A stretch of 64,000 nt of DNA, from assembly GCF_003987555.1 (NCBI RefSeq), contig NZ_NGJW01000007.1:1-64000 (forward strand). The letters are read 5' to 3'. Below the pieces are notes generated by a model. It was not told where the DNA came from. It worked only from the letters and a program-made list of their open reading frames with translations, and did no database searches. This stretch comes from Vagococcus lutrae (GTDB taxonomy: Bacteria > Bacillota > Bacilli > Lactobacillales > Vagococcaceae). The translations under genes were made by a program, and so were the position numbers. Positions 9,344 through 18,305 of the stretch are shown here, piece by piece (the first letter of the stretch is position 1; each line of letters starts with the position of its first letter).

Positions 9344-11764
9344 CTATATAAAATGCATCGGTTCAACGTCGATACTTAACAGTAATCCACGCCTCATGTC
9401 CGCTTGACTTTCTTCCATAATTGTTTTTAAAACAGATGACAGCATGGGCTCATGCTTGTACTTAATCACCAGTTGATAATAATAACGTTTGTTGACACGC
9501 ATGATGGCACTTGGCGTCGGACCTAAGATAATCACATTTTGTGACAAGTTTTCTTTTAAATAAGACGCCACTTCAAACATCTTTTTAGCAGCTTCTCTTT
9601 CTTCCGTATGACTTGCAACAATTTGAACGGTATAAAAATACGGAGGGTAGTTACCCTGATGTCTTGCTTGCATCTCATATCGATAAAATGTTTCGTAGCT
9701 TTGTTTTTTGACCAACTGAATCGCATAGTGCTGTGGATTAAAACTTTGAATCATCACTTTTCCACTCTTTGCTCCTCGACCAGCCCGTCCGCTGACTTGC
9801 GTTAAGAGCTGATAGGTCTTTTCACTTGCACGAAAATCAGGCAGATTTAAAGACGTATCAGCATTTAAGACACCTACCAGTGTCACATTAGGAAAATCAA
9901 GTCCTTTAGCAATCATTTGCGTACCTAATAGAATATCTGCTTTATGCTGTTCAAACTGTTCTAATAAACGGCGATGTGCACCTTTTCTACGTGTCGTATC
10001 AACATCCATACGTAAAATATTCGCCGTTGGTAATAACTCATGTAATTCTTCCTCGACTTTTTGCGTCCCCGTTCCATAGTATCGTATCTTATCACTGCGA
10101 CACTGTGGACATTGATGAGGAATTGCCTCTTCATGTCCGCAATAATGACATTTCATCCGCTTAACATCCATATGGAGTGTCAGTGAAATATCACAGTTTG
10201 GACATGGCAGCACATAACCACAGTCGCGACACATCATAAACGATGAATACCCACGACGATTTAGAAGAAGGACGATTTGTTCTTGCTTAGCCAAACGGAT
10301 ATTAATTTCATCCAAAAGTGGTGCGGAGAAAGTCTGCATATTGCCAATCGTTGCTACTTTCGTCATATCAATGATTTCAATATCTGGTAGCGTTGCTGCT
10401 TGCACCGCGCGTTCAGATAACACAAGTAATTGATAGACGTCTTTCTGCGCCCTAGCACGCGATTCAAGCGAAGGAGTAGCACTTCCTAAAACGACTGGAC
10501 AATGATGATAGGCAGCACGCCAACGTGCAATATCACGAGCGTGATAGCGTGGGTTGTCATCTTGTTTATAGGTCGTTTCATGTTCTTCATCTAAAATAAT
10601 TAATCCGATATTTTCTAATGGAGCAAAAACAGCAGAACGTGCGCCCACCACGACACGTGCTTCACCTTCTTCGATTTTACGCCATTCATCATATTTTTCT
10701 CCGTCTGATAAACCACTGTGCAAGACCGCTACTTGTTCACCAAAACGTGCTTTGAATCGTTGCGTCATCTGGGGGGTAAGAGCAATTTCAGGGACTAACA
10801 TCATCGCCGTCCGTTGCTCGTTTAATACATAGGCAATACTTTGTAAATAAACTTCCGTTTTCCCACTACCCGTTACACCTTGTAATAAAAAAGTAGGATT
10901 GTTTTTTTGAGCGACTGCCTCAGTAATTTTCCTGTAAGCCTGTTCTTGCTCACCATTCAGTTTTTGAGGTACATCCCTTTGAACCTCTATATCTGCAAAA
11001 GGATCCCTTCTAACTTCTACTTCCACTATTTCAAGCCAGCCTTTTTTCTCGCCAGTCTTAATTGTCGCCGGTGTAATACCTGCTTTTTCACGCGCCTTTT
11101 GATACGTCACACACTCTGAAGATTGTTGTAAAATGTTTAATAATGCTAATTGTTGCTGTGCATTTTTTCGTAGACTCTCTCGCTCTTCTTCAATTTGTTC
11201 AAACGTTAAACGCGATTTAAATGCTTTTTTCGTCTTCGCTTTATTTCGCTTGCTCACTTCGTAATGAACGGCAATTTTCCCTGATTTTTTTAAGTCTAAC
11301 AGATAAGGTAACGTCCCTTCAGCTTCTGCTTCTTCCCAAGCTAAATAATCTTTCCCTTTAAATATTTCGTACAACGTTCTTTCATCTACTTCATCTACCA
11401 ATACGAGATATTTAGCATAATCCGCTCGCATCACACGTGGTAACATTGTTTGAAAACAGGTGATTTTAAATGAGAACGTCTTGCGTTGCATATAATCGCC
11501 TAGTGCCAATAGCTCAGAATTTAAGACAGGGTGTAAATCCATTGGGGCGATGATTTCTTTTAGATTATCAGTCTGATTTTCTCCCGTTGGCGTAACTATC
11601 TCAACAATAAACCCTTGAATACGTCTTTCACCACGCCCAAAAGGAACCACCACACGCATGCCGACTTCTAGCACATTCGACAAAAGAGCTGGGATTTTAT
11701 AACTATATGGAATATCCGTCTGCATGGTTGGAACATCTACCACTACTTGTGCGATTCGCTCCAT
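9344..11764 (-). CDS. priA: Primosomal replication-restart helicase PriA
   Basis: The 806-residue 3'-5' helicase reloads replication machinery at stalled forks. An N-terminal 3'-DNA-binding domain (about 1-110) is followed by helicase motifs: Walker A GVTGSGKTEVY (about 294-304), the DEEH box in LIILDEEHE (about 390) and GSATPSLES. A zinc-binding region has four CxxC pairs (CRDCG, CPNC, CHYCG, CPQC; about 513-560), and the second helicase lobe ends with QVSGRAGR. In many relatives coaBC lies between rpoZ and priA; here there is only a terminator, and priA would need its own promoter in 11765-11827. Confidence 0.96.
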   Translation of the reverse strand: MERIAQVVVDVPTMQTDIPYSYKIPALLSNVLEVGMRVVVPFGRGERRIQGFIVEIVTPTGENQTDNLKEIIAPMDLHPVLNSELLALGDYMQRKTFSFKITCFQTMLPRVMRADYAKYLVLVDEVDERTLYEIFKGKDYLAWEEAEAEGTLPYLLDLKKSGKIAVHYEVSKRNKAKTKKAFKSRLTFEQIEEERESLRKNAQQQLALLNILQQSSECVTYQKAREKAGITPATIKTGEKKGWLEIVEVEVRRDPFADIEVQRDVPQKLNGEQEQAYRKITEAVAQKNNPTFLLQGVTGSGKTEVYLQSIAYVLNEQRTAMMLVPEIALTPQMTQRFKARFGEQVAVLHSGLSDGEKYDEWRKIEEGEARVVVGARSAVFAPLENIGLIILDEEHETTYKQDDNPRYHARDIARWRAAYHHCPVVLGSATPSLESRARAQKDVYQLLVLSERAVQAATLPDIEIIDMTKVATIGNMQTFSAPLLDEINIRLAKQEQIVLLLNRRGYSSFMMCRDCGYVLPCPNCDISLTLHMDVKRMKCHYCGHEEAIPHQCPQCRSDKIRYYGTGTQKVEEELHELLPTANILRMDVDTTRRKGAHRRLLEQFEQHKADILLGTQMIAKGLDFPNVTLVGVLNADTSLNLPDFRASEKTYQLLTQVSGRAGRGAKSGKVMIQSFNPQHYAIQLVKKQSYETFYRYEMQARHQGNYPPYFYTVQIVASHTEEREAAKKMFEVASYLKENLSQNVIILGPTPSAIMRVNKRYYYQLVIKYKHEPMLSSVLKTIMEESQADMRRGLLLSIDVEPMHFI

Positions 11765-11827
11765 CTTCTCACACCCCTTCTTCCTTTTCTATTCTACTAG
11801 AAACTAAATAACTTGTCTTCTTAAAGG

Positions 11828-11859
11828 AAAAAACAGAACGACATCACTGCCGCTCTGTT
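11828..11859 (-). terminator. Intrinsic terminator after rpoZ
   Basis: Arms at 11832-11843 and 11848-11859 form an imperfect 12-bp stem, followed on the minus strand by six T. It ends the gmk-rpoZ transcript before priA. Confidence 0.75.
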
Positions 11860-11863
11860 TGGA

Positions 11864-12163
11864 TTAGTTTTCTTCTCTAATTTTTGCTTCAATAATTTCG
11901 CGTTCGCGTGTGCGCTCAGCTGCTTCTAATTCTTCTTTTTGACGGATAAGTTCACGTTTTAATTCAGGATTTGGATCAACTACCACATCTCCTGCATCAA
12001 TTTCTTCCAGTGCTTGTCCCACTCGTTTAACAGAGTAAAACTCTTCTTTCATCGGTGTCGCACCTGCTTCTAATTCGTGCGCGCGTTTACTTGCTAAAAT
12101 AACTAATGAATATTTAGAATCGACTTTTTTTAACAATGAGTCAATCGATGGTTTTAACATCAT
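11864..12163 (-). CDS. rpoZ: DNA-directed RNA polymerase omega subunit
   Basis: Omega helps assemble and stabilise RNA polymerase by folding around the beta' subunit. The 99-residue protein has the usual N-terminal [20 protein letters not shown] and the ASKRAHEL helix (about residues 24-31). The acidic, charged C-terminal third is variable in the family. The second of two tandem ATG codons could also be the start, but GGAGTTG lies at good distance from the first. It is 4 bases downstream of gmk, as in most Firmicutes. Confidence 0.93.
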   Translation of the reverse strand: MMLKPSIDSLLKKVDSKYSLVILASKRAHELEAGATPMKEEFYSVKRVGQALEEIDAGDVVVDPNPELKRELIRQKEELEAAERTREREIIEAKIREEN

Positions 12164-12167
12164 AAGA

Positions 12168-12782
12168 CTACAACTCCTTTAACATGTTTTTATAACGTTC
12201 TACAACACGGTCTACTCGACAGTGTTCGCTTTCAATAATATGTTTAATTCTTTCAACCGCTTTGTCGACTTGGTCATTTACGACAGCATAATCATAGTGA
12301 CTCATCATCTCAATTTCTTCGCGTGCTACGCTCATCCGTTTGTCAATCACAGTCATTTCATCTGTCCCACGATTAACAATTCGGGACTTTAACTCGGCCA
12401 AATCAGGTGGGGTTAAGAAAATAAAAATGCCTTCAGGTACTTTTTCTTTTACTTTCATCGCACCTAACACTTCAATCTCAAGGAAGACATCATATCCTTC
12501 ATCTAGTGTTTTATTCACATAGTCTAGAGGCGTGCCATAATAGTTGCCTACGTACTCTGCATACTCTAACATTTCCCCAGCAGCTATTTTTTCCTCAAAC
12601 TCTTCTCTTGTTCGGAAAAAATAATCGACACCTTCTTGTTCACCTTGACGCATTTGACGTGTCGTCATTGAAACAGAATATTTTAACTCTGTTCCTTCAC
12701 TTTCAAATAATGCTTTTCTAACCGTCCCTTTTCCGACTCCTGAAGGTCCAGATAATATAAATAACAAGCCTCTTTCTGACAT
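12168..12782 (-). CDS. gmk: Guanylate kinase
   Basis: Phosphorylates GMP to GDP with ATP, an essential step in nucleotide supply and a point of (p)ppGpp control in Firmicutes. The protein of about 204 residues has the P-loop [12 protein letters not shown] near the N terminus, then [20 protein letters not shown] (GMP binding), the lid region and the C-terminal helix. I chose the ATG at 12782 because AAAGGG lies 9 bases upstream. An upstream TTG at 12806 is in frame but lacks a ribosome-binding site. It forms a two-gene unit with rpoZ. Confidence 0.95.
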   Translation of the reverse strand: MSERGLLFILSGPSGVGKGTVRKALFESEGTELKYSVSMTTRQMRQGEQEGVDYFFRTREEFEEKIAAGEMLEYAEYVGNYYGTPLDYVNKTLDEGYDVFLEIEVLGAMKVKEKVPEGIFIFLTPPDLAELKSRIVNRGTDEMTVIDKRMSVAREEIEMMSHYDYAVVNDQVDKAVERIKHIIESEHCRVDRVVERYKNMLKEL

Positions 12783-12881
12783 ATCGCTTACCCTTTCACT
12801 TTTCAATACTTATCTAATAATTTTACGCTATATAGATAAACAGTTCAAGTCTTTTTTAGTGTTTGTTTTAATCAATAGCTG

Positions 12882-13760
12882 TTATTCTATATTTTGAATT
12901 TGCTCACGCAGTTTTTCTAATTCTGTTTTTAATTGAACGACAAGATTTTTTATTGCTAAATCTCTTGATTTAGACCCAATCGTATTGATTTCACGATTCA
13001 TTTCTTGAATGGTAAAATCAGCTTCTCGTCCAATCGCTTCTTCTGATTGAAACAACGTTGCCAACTGTTCACTATGACTTTCTAAACGTGTCAGCTCTTC
13101 CGTGATGTCCCCTTTTTCTAAAATCAGGGCGACTTCGGTCAAAATTCGTGAATCATCTAGTTGTTCACCGACTAACTCTTGTAGCTTTTCTGTTAAACGC
13201 GACTGCCAATCTGATTCAATTGCTTCTTGTTGCGTCGCTACAAGCTCTAATAATTCATTTAAACGGGATAAATGCTCATCTAGCACGGCTTGCAAATAAG
13301 TGCCTTCGGTTTCTCGGGTGTTGATTAATTTATCCAATCCCTCTTCAAAAGCGGTTAATAATTCTTCTTCATACTCTTGCCAAGATATTTCGGGATTTTT
13401 TACATTTAAAAACAAATCGTGCTGCAACAAAGTACGCATTAGCACTTCTTGCTCGAGTGAAGTCGGATGTACTGTTAACTTTGTCGCCATTTCTTGAAGC
13501 AATTGATGATATAACTCCCAATTCAATACGACTTCTTGTTGCAGCGTGTCTGTTTCTTGATACTGAATGTAACACTCTACTCTACCACGTGTTATTTTAC
13601 TGCGAACGAGCTTTTTCAAGGCGGGTTCGATAAATAACCAATCCTTTGGCAAACGAAAAACAGTATCAAGAAAGCGATGATTGACCGACTTCAATTCAAA
13701 CGTCAATGCAACGTCCTGTATCGTAACTTGATGTTGCGCATATCCTGTCATACTTTTCAT
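12882..13760 (-). CDS. YicC-family endoribonuclease
   Basis: Members of the YicC/YloC family are endoribonucleases with roles in RNA turnover, and the gene is usually next to gmk. The sequence begins MKSMTGYAQHQ, the family signature, and has SVNHRFLDTVFRLPKDW (about residues 23-39) and the C-terminal GREADFTIQEMNREINT followed by GSKSRD. I set the start at 13760 because AAGGAGG lies 11 bases upstream. A longer frame would begin with an ATG overlapping that ribosome-binding site. The remA and coaBC genes often found in this neighbourhood are absent. Confidence 0.9.
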   Translation of the reverse strand: MKSMTGYAQHQVTIQDVALTFELKSVNHRFLDTVFRLPKDWLFIEPALKKLVRSKITRGRVECYIQYQETDTLQQEVVLNWELYHQLLQEMATKLTVHPTSLEQEVLMRTLLQHDLFLNVKNPEISWQEYEEELLTAFEEGLDKLINTRETEGTYLQAVLDEHLSRLNELLELVATQQEAIESDWQSRLTEKLQELVGEQLDDSRILTEVALILEKGDITEELTRLESHSEQLATLFQSEEAIGREADFTIQEMNREINTIGSKSRDLAIKNLVVQLKTELEKLREQIQNIE

Positions 13761-13792
13761 ATTGAGCAAGGCCTCCTTCATATAGAACTCAC

Positions 13793-14011
13793 TTACATTT
13801 GATTTAACGTTTCTTTTAATATAGCTATCTCTTCATTTGAAAGAGAAATACCTTTCCCCATTTTCTGATGATCGGCAGACCAATCGCGAATGTCAAACTT
13901 AGGTGGTGCGTCGTTCCAACTAACTAAGTTTAATTCTCTTTTCCAACCCTTTGACCGCTCGGATAAAACTGCGATTGTTTCCATAATTTCAAAATTAAAT
14001 TCTCTTGACAT
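13793..14011 (-). CDS. YdbC-like PC4-family single-stranded DNA-binding protein
   Basis: A 72-residue protein closely resembling Lactococcus YdbC, a bacterial relative of the eukaryotic coactivator PC4/p15. Those proteins bind single-stranded DNA as dimers. The pattern GWKRELNLVSWNDAPPKFDI then RDWSADHQKMGKGI is the conserved core, with alternating strands and a final helix (EEIAILKETLNQM). The start has AGGAG about 7 bases upstream. It lies between the patatin-like gene and yicC in the same direction. The physiological role is not established. Confidence 0.8.
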   Translation of the reverse strand: MSREFNFEIMETIAVLSERSKGWKRELNLVSWNDAPPKFDIRDWSADHQKMGKGISLSNEEIAILKETLNQM

Positions 14012-14032
14012 GAATCATTCTCCTTTATTTTA

Positions 14033-15745
14033 TCATTGTAAGCTCCATACAAGACAGGCGATTAAAAACGTATCCGACTGTATAAGCAACCCCATTTCAA
14101 GCCAATCTTTTTGCCAATTCTCTTGACGAAAACGCGTCAACCATCTTGCTACCTGAGCTTCTTCACTCATTGCAGATTTTTTCTGACGATAATGCGTTAA
14201 CCATTCTGGTAAAGAGTACAACCCTGCCGGCGCATTCCTTGACGTTTCTTGTGACAAACGCGCTAACAACATTTGGCAAAATGATTCCACTGAATAATAG
14301 GTAGTCGGGTCTAGTCCGTATAACCTCCCTGTCAGTTCTAAAATAACCCAGCCTAGATTATAAGCGGAAACCTTGCTCATATATACTATACGTAAACGTT
14401 CATATACAATATGCATTTTTTTGCTTGATAATCGTTCCACTGGAATAAATGTTTTTATCTTTCTGACTAATTCGCGATTCATTTGCAAGTATTCTTCTGA
14501 CAACACTTCCACATCGAAGGTATACCAAAATCCCGCTTTTTTTTCAATCACACGTTTCAATTCAAGATAGCCTAATTGTTGATTCCATTTCGCTCGTCTT
14601 GTATCAAATAGTAACATATTTCCCAATAACCACGGACTTTTCAATACTATAGGAGTTATGGTTAGCGGTACGTCGTATTTTTTCGTCACACCCGGTCCTT
14701 TTACATCGATGACAAAAAGCTGATTCGCTCCTTCTTTAACTGCAATATCAACAGGGATATTGTTTCGATAACCACCATCAACATAGTATTCCCCATCGAT
14801 TTGATGAGGTGCCAAAGCTGGAAAGAAAGAAGCTGAAGCTAACAACCAATCTACTCTTTTTTCAGAATCACAAGCGTTAAGATGAACGACTCTTTCTTGC
14901 ATTGTCAGCAAATGTGTCGCTGTCAGCCAAAGAGACGGTTTTCCACACGTTAAGCGTTTATGATTTAATAATCCTTTGACATATTGATATAGTGGCTCGG
15001 TTGAAATGCCTTGGTTCAATACAGCTTTCGTTGCCATCGTTTTCATCCCGTCCAAAAGATTCGAAATATCAGACATCTCTTCTGCTGGTAGCATTGAAAT
15101 GTCAAAAACATCGGTTGTTTCAATCTGATGCCACATCGCCTGTGCTTTTTCCCAATCATTCTGAACCATTAAAGCCCCATTTAACGCTCCGACTGAAGCA
15201 CCTGTAACGATATCATAGGTGAGCTTATTCTCCCTAAAATATTGCCAAATACCTAATTGATAGGCTCCGCGAGCGCCCCCACCTCCAAGAACCATCGCCG
15301 TTTTTGTTCTGCTTACATGACGAACACATACGACTCCTTCCGTATCATTCACAACCTCATCAAATAATCGTTCACTATCCACCAAAACATTTTTTAAATA
15401 CATTTGATAACATGTGATATTAAAATAACGAAAAATCCCATCTATTCGGTCAAGCCATTCAGGCAACGAGGCACTAGCGTGAGAATGATTTGGTTGATAA
15501 AGACAATCCGTTACTATTGCGACGTTTCCTTTTCGTTCAAAAGACAGAAATAATAAACAATTATGATTATAACTTATTAAATAGGAAGATTGATTTGCAT
15601 TTGGCTTTCGATACTGTTGCAGGGCTTCTGACCGTGCTTTTTCACGATAGCCCCTGATTGGAAATAATTCATTAGCTTGATTAGAAAATTTCACAAACTC
15701 ATGATATGAATAAAAATGAAGTGGTTCAATCACATTATATTTCAT
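14033..15745 (-). CDS. Patatin-like phospholipase family protein
   Basis: A protein of about 570 residues with a central patatin domain. It has the oxyanion loop GGGGARGAYQLG (about residues 154-165), the nucleophile elbow TGASVGALNG with its serine (about 183) and the catalytic Asp in YYVDGGYRNN (about 325). These suggest a Ser-Asp lipid acyl hydrolase. The first 150 or so residues and the last 200 are not recognisable domains, and no signal peptide or membrane helix is evident, so it may act on the inner membrane face. I chose the ATG at 15745 (AAGGTG upstream) over an in-frame GTG nine bases earlier. The substrate is unknown. Confidence 0.85.
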   Translation of the reverse strand: MKYNVIEPLHFYSYHEFVKFSNQANELFPIRGYREKARSEALQQYRKPNANQSSYLISYNHNCLLFLSFERKGNVAIVTDCLYQPNHSHASASLPEWLDRIDGIFRYFNITCYQMYLKNVLVDSERLFDEVVNDTEGVVCVRHVSRTKTAMVLGGGGARGAYQLGIWQYFRENKLTYDIVTGASVGALNGALMVQNDWEKAQAMWHQIETTDVFDISMLPAEEMSDISNLLDGMKTMATKAVLNQGISTEPLYQYVKGLLNHKRLTCGKPSLWLTATHLLTMQERVVHLNACDSEKRVDWLLASASFFPALAPHQIDGEYYVDGGYRNNIPVDIAVKEGANQLFVIDVKGPGVTKKYDVPLTITPIVLKSPWLLGNMLLFDTRRAKWNQQLGYLELKRVIEKKAGFWYTFDVEVLSEEYLQMNRELVRKIKTFIPVERLSSKKMHIVYERLRIVYMSKVSAYNLGWVILELTGRLYGLDPTTYYSVESFCQMLLARLSQETSRNAPAGLYSLPEWLTHYRQKKSAMSEEAQVARWLTRFRQENWQKDWLEMGLLIQSDTFLIACLVWSLQ

Positions 15746-15845
15746 GTCACACACCTTCTTCCTAATCCGTATTGAAAGTTTGACTTTTACTCCTCAACTT
15801 AGGTATAATTACCTTAAAGTTGTCATGAAGAACGGAGGGGAAATA

Positions 15846-16208
15846 ATGGAAAATCAAAAAAAGAAACATACAATTAAATCGTTCACTAAGATTATAACGG
15901 ATACGTCTCAACGTTTTTTGGCTTCTTTTTTAGATGATTCCTACAAGCCAAAACAAGAGCTTGAAAAAATTCGTTTCCAACTAAGACAGGCAGCTTCTCA
16001 CAACCAATTTGTCGTGTTGCAAGTAGCTGAGTCAGCTGATCCAACAGCAGATTTTGAAACTTTTTACGGAAAGTTAAAATTACTTCCAACTCATCAAGAT
16101 ATGGTTGTCCTATATCCTCAAGGAAGCCAACAAATTAAAATGATTCCGATTCATCATATAAAAAAAATCACGACATCAAAACCTAGTTCTCAAACATTAG
16201 CAAATTAA
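15846..16208 (+). CDS. Small protein of unknown function
   Basis: I do not recognise this 120-residue protein. It starts at an ATG preceded by GGAGGGGAAATA, a strong ribosome-binding site; an upstream in-frame extension has none. The N terminus is basic (KKKHTIKSF), the centre predicts a helix rich in Lys, Glu and Gln, then FVVLQVAESADPTADFETF and MVVLYPQGSQQIKMIPIHHI suggest two beta-rich segments. There is no signal peptide or membrane helix. The C-terminal half vaguely resembles small YolD-like or Sm-like folds, but that is speculation. It is a single plus-strand gene with its own terminator between two minus-strand units. Confidence 0.75.
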   Translation: MENQKKKHTIKSFTKIITDTSQRFLASFLDDSYKPKQELEKIRFQLRQAASHNQFVVLQVAESADPTADFETFYGKLKLLPTHQDMVVLYPQGSQQIKMIPIHHIKKITTSKPSSQTLAN

Positions 16209-16237
16209 AGCAACTGATTGACTCAGTTGCTTTTTTT
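16207..16237 (+). terminator. Terminator of the small plus-strand gene
   Basis: Stem GCAACTGA/TCAGTTGC (16210-16217, 16223-16230) extended by A-T pairs, followed by seven T. The acpS stop codon lies within the T tract. Confidence 0.85.
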
Positions 16238-16586
16238 ATTTTTCTAATATGACGTAGGCGATGGCTTGCATTTCACTATGAGAAAGAGAGATGTGGACAC
16301 GACCGGCATGTGGAGAGAAGGCAACATACGGCCGACCATTTGCTTCGTTTAATACTTCAATATCTTGAAAGGTTAGTTTGCCTATCCCCGTCCCCCATGC
16401 TTTAGAAAATGCCTCTTTAGCGGCAAAACGTCCGGCTAGATATTCTACTTGATGGCGACCTTTCTTTTGCTCAAAACATCGATACTCCTCAGGCGTCAAT
16501 ACTTTTTGTACAAAACGTGGCGACTCCTTTATTATTTTTTCCATACGATAAAGTTCAACCAAATCCACACCAATTCCAACAATCAT
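16236..16586 (-). CDS. acpS: Holo-[acyl-carrier-protein] synthase
   Basis: AcpS transfers 4'-phosphopantetheine from CoA to the serine of acyl carrier protein. The 116-residue protein begins MIVGIGVDLVEL, with the magnesium-binding Asp, and carries the second motif FAAKEAFSKAWG (about residues 53-64) with the conserved E and K. The C-terminal HISLSHSEMQAIAYV is also typical. I placed the start at 16586, where AGGTG lies 7 bases upstream, rather than at an ATG 18 bases earlier. It follows cshA in the same direction, after a terminator. Confidence 0.95.
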   Translation of the reverse strand: MIVGIGVDLVELYRMEKIIKESPRFVQKVLTPEEYRCFEQKKGRHQVEYLAGRFAAKEAFSKAWGTGIGKLTFQDIEVLNEANGRPYVAFSPHAGRVHISLSHSEMQAIAYVILEK

Positions 16587-16631
16587 CTTTTCACCTACAT
16601 TCATTTACTGTTTTTATTGTACCATAACTAT

Positions 16632-16661
16632 AAAAAAACAGGATAGTCTCGCTATCCTGTT
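16632..16661 (-). terminator. Terminator after cshA
   Basis: A perfect stem AACAGGATAG/CTATCCTGTT (16637-16646, 16652-16661) with a 5-nt loop, followed on the minus strand by a T run. Confidence 0.85.
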
Positions 16662-16669
16662 CAAACGGT

Positions 16670-18178
16670 TTATTTATTCTTCGTGCGAATCACAAAATCA
16701 CGTTTACTTTTATCTTTGCTGTGGCCTTTGCCTTTGTTATCATAACGCTTTTTGCCATTGCCGCCTTTGTTATTACGACGGTCATTATAACGTCCACCGC
16801 GTTTTTGACCACCTTTTCCACGTTGGCCTCCGCCACCTTTATTGTTGCGACGGTTTTGTGGTAAAGGACGCTCTGGGGTAATTTTAACAGGCGCTTCTGA
16901 AGCATCGTCTTTTGTGATTGTTTTTAATAATAACGCCACTAAATCTTCTGCTTCATATTGCTCTAATAAATCTGTGGCTGTTTTTTGATAATGATCTAAG
17001 CCATTTTTTTGTAATTCATCTTGAATAGTATTGACAGCTATTCCCAATTGCCCTTGAATAGCTTCTTGTTGCGTAGGTGGGCGTAAAGGTGACATTTTGC
17101 GTTTAGTTAAGTCTTCAATAACACGCAAGTAGCCCATCTCATTTGGTGTAACAAATGTCACAGACATACCGTCATTACCTGCTCGGCCAGTTCGACCAAT
17201 ACGGTGAACGTAGCTTTCTGGATCTTGGGGAATATCAAAGTTATACACATGTGTCACACCTGAGATATCTAAACCACGTGCTGCAACGTCTGTAGCCACT
17301 AAGACATCAATTGACCCATTTTTAAAACCTCTTAAAACACTCATTCGTTTTTGTTGCGTTAAATCGCCATGGATTCCTTCTGCACGGTAACCGCGAATTT
17401 CTAAGCCACGTGATAATTCATCCACACGACGTTTTGTACGAGCAAAGACGATAGTCAATTCAGGTGCTTGTACGTCAAAGAAACGCGTCATAATGTCAAA
17501 TTTTTCAAAGTCTTTACAACGAACATAGTATTGGTCAATAAGACTCGCTGTCATTTCTTTAGCTTTGATTTTGATATGTTCTGGGTCTTTCATGAATTTA
17601 ACCCCAATATCTTTAATGCTTTTTGGCATAGTTGCTGAAAACAGTAAAGTTTGGCGTTCAGCTGGTGTCTTGCTAATAATTGCTTCAATATCTTCTAAGA
17701 AGCCCATATTAAGCATTTCATCTGCTTCATCTAATACTAATGTTTCAATGTTACCAAGTTTTAACGTACGACGGTTAATATGGTCTAACAAACGACCTGG
17801 TGTCCCCACAACAATATGTGGGCGCTCTTTCAAGCTACGAATTTGACGGCCGATATCCGCGCCACCGTATACAACTTGAACTTTCACTTTTTTGTCACGA
17901 CCTAAACGATATAGCTCTTCTTGAGTTTGAATAGCTAACTCACGTGTCGGTGCGATGACTAAGCCTTGTACTTCTTTTGCTGACGTATCTATTTTTTGTA
18001 ACATAGGCAACCCAAATGCTGCTGTTTTACCAGTTCCCGTTTGCGCCTGTCCAATCACGTCTTTACCTTCTAATGCCAATGGAATCGTGCCTTCTTGGAT
18101 AGGTGTTGCTTCTTCAAATCCTGCGCGTTGAACTGCTTCTAACAGCTCAGGTATTAAACCTAAATCTTTAAATTTCAA
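16670..18178 (-). CDS. cshA: DEAD-box RNA helicase CshA
   Basis: CshA unwinds RNA in mRNA decay and ribosome assembly, especially in the cold. The 502-residue protein has the Q motif ([11 protein letters not shown]), Walker [12 protein letters not shown] (about residues 45-55), PTRELAIQ, the DEAD box VLDEADEML (about 152), SATMP, and the C-terminal lobe with RGLDISGV and [11 protein letters not shown] long basic tail rich in Gly, Arg, Asn and Lys (about 430-502) fits RNA binding. I set the start at TTG 18178, because AGGAGG lies 7 bases upstream. The in-frame start 30 bases earlier would read through that ribosome-binding site. Confidence 0.95.
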   Translation of the reverse strand: MKFKDLGLIPELLEAVQRAGFEEATPIQEGTIPLALEGKDVIGQAQTGTGKTAAFGLPMLQKIDTSAKEVQGLVIAPTRELAIQTQEELYRLGRDKKVKVQVVYGGADIGRQIRSLKERPHIVVGTPGRLLDHINRRTLKLGNIETLVLDEADEMLNMGFLEDIEAIISKTPAERQTLLFSATMPKSIKDIGVKFMKDPEHIKIKAKEMTASLIDQYYVRCKDFEKFDIMTRFFDVQAPELTIVFARTKRRVDELSRGLEIRGYRAEGIHGDLTQQKRMSVLRGFKNGSIDVLVATDVAARGLDISGVTHVYNFDIPQDPESYVHRIGRTGRAGNDGMSVTFVTPNEMGYLRVIEDLTKRKMSPLRPPTQQEAIQGQLGIAVNTIQDELQKNGLDHYQKTATDLLEQYEAEDLVALLLKTITKDDASEAPVKITPERPLPQNRRNNKGGGGQRGKGGQKRGGRYNDRRNNKGGNGKKRYDNKGKGHSKDKSKRDFVIRTKNK

Positions 18179-18305
18179 ATAAGATCCTCCTAATTTGTCT
18201 CTCTTCATCTATGTTATTTATCATGGAAACAATTTACACTTTTCTTGTGATGTCCACATCTTTTTAATTTTAACATATTTCATAACACATAACAAACAAA
18301 ATCCG

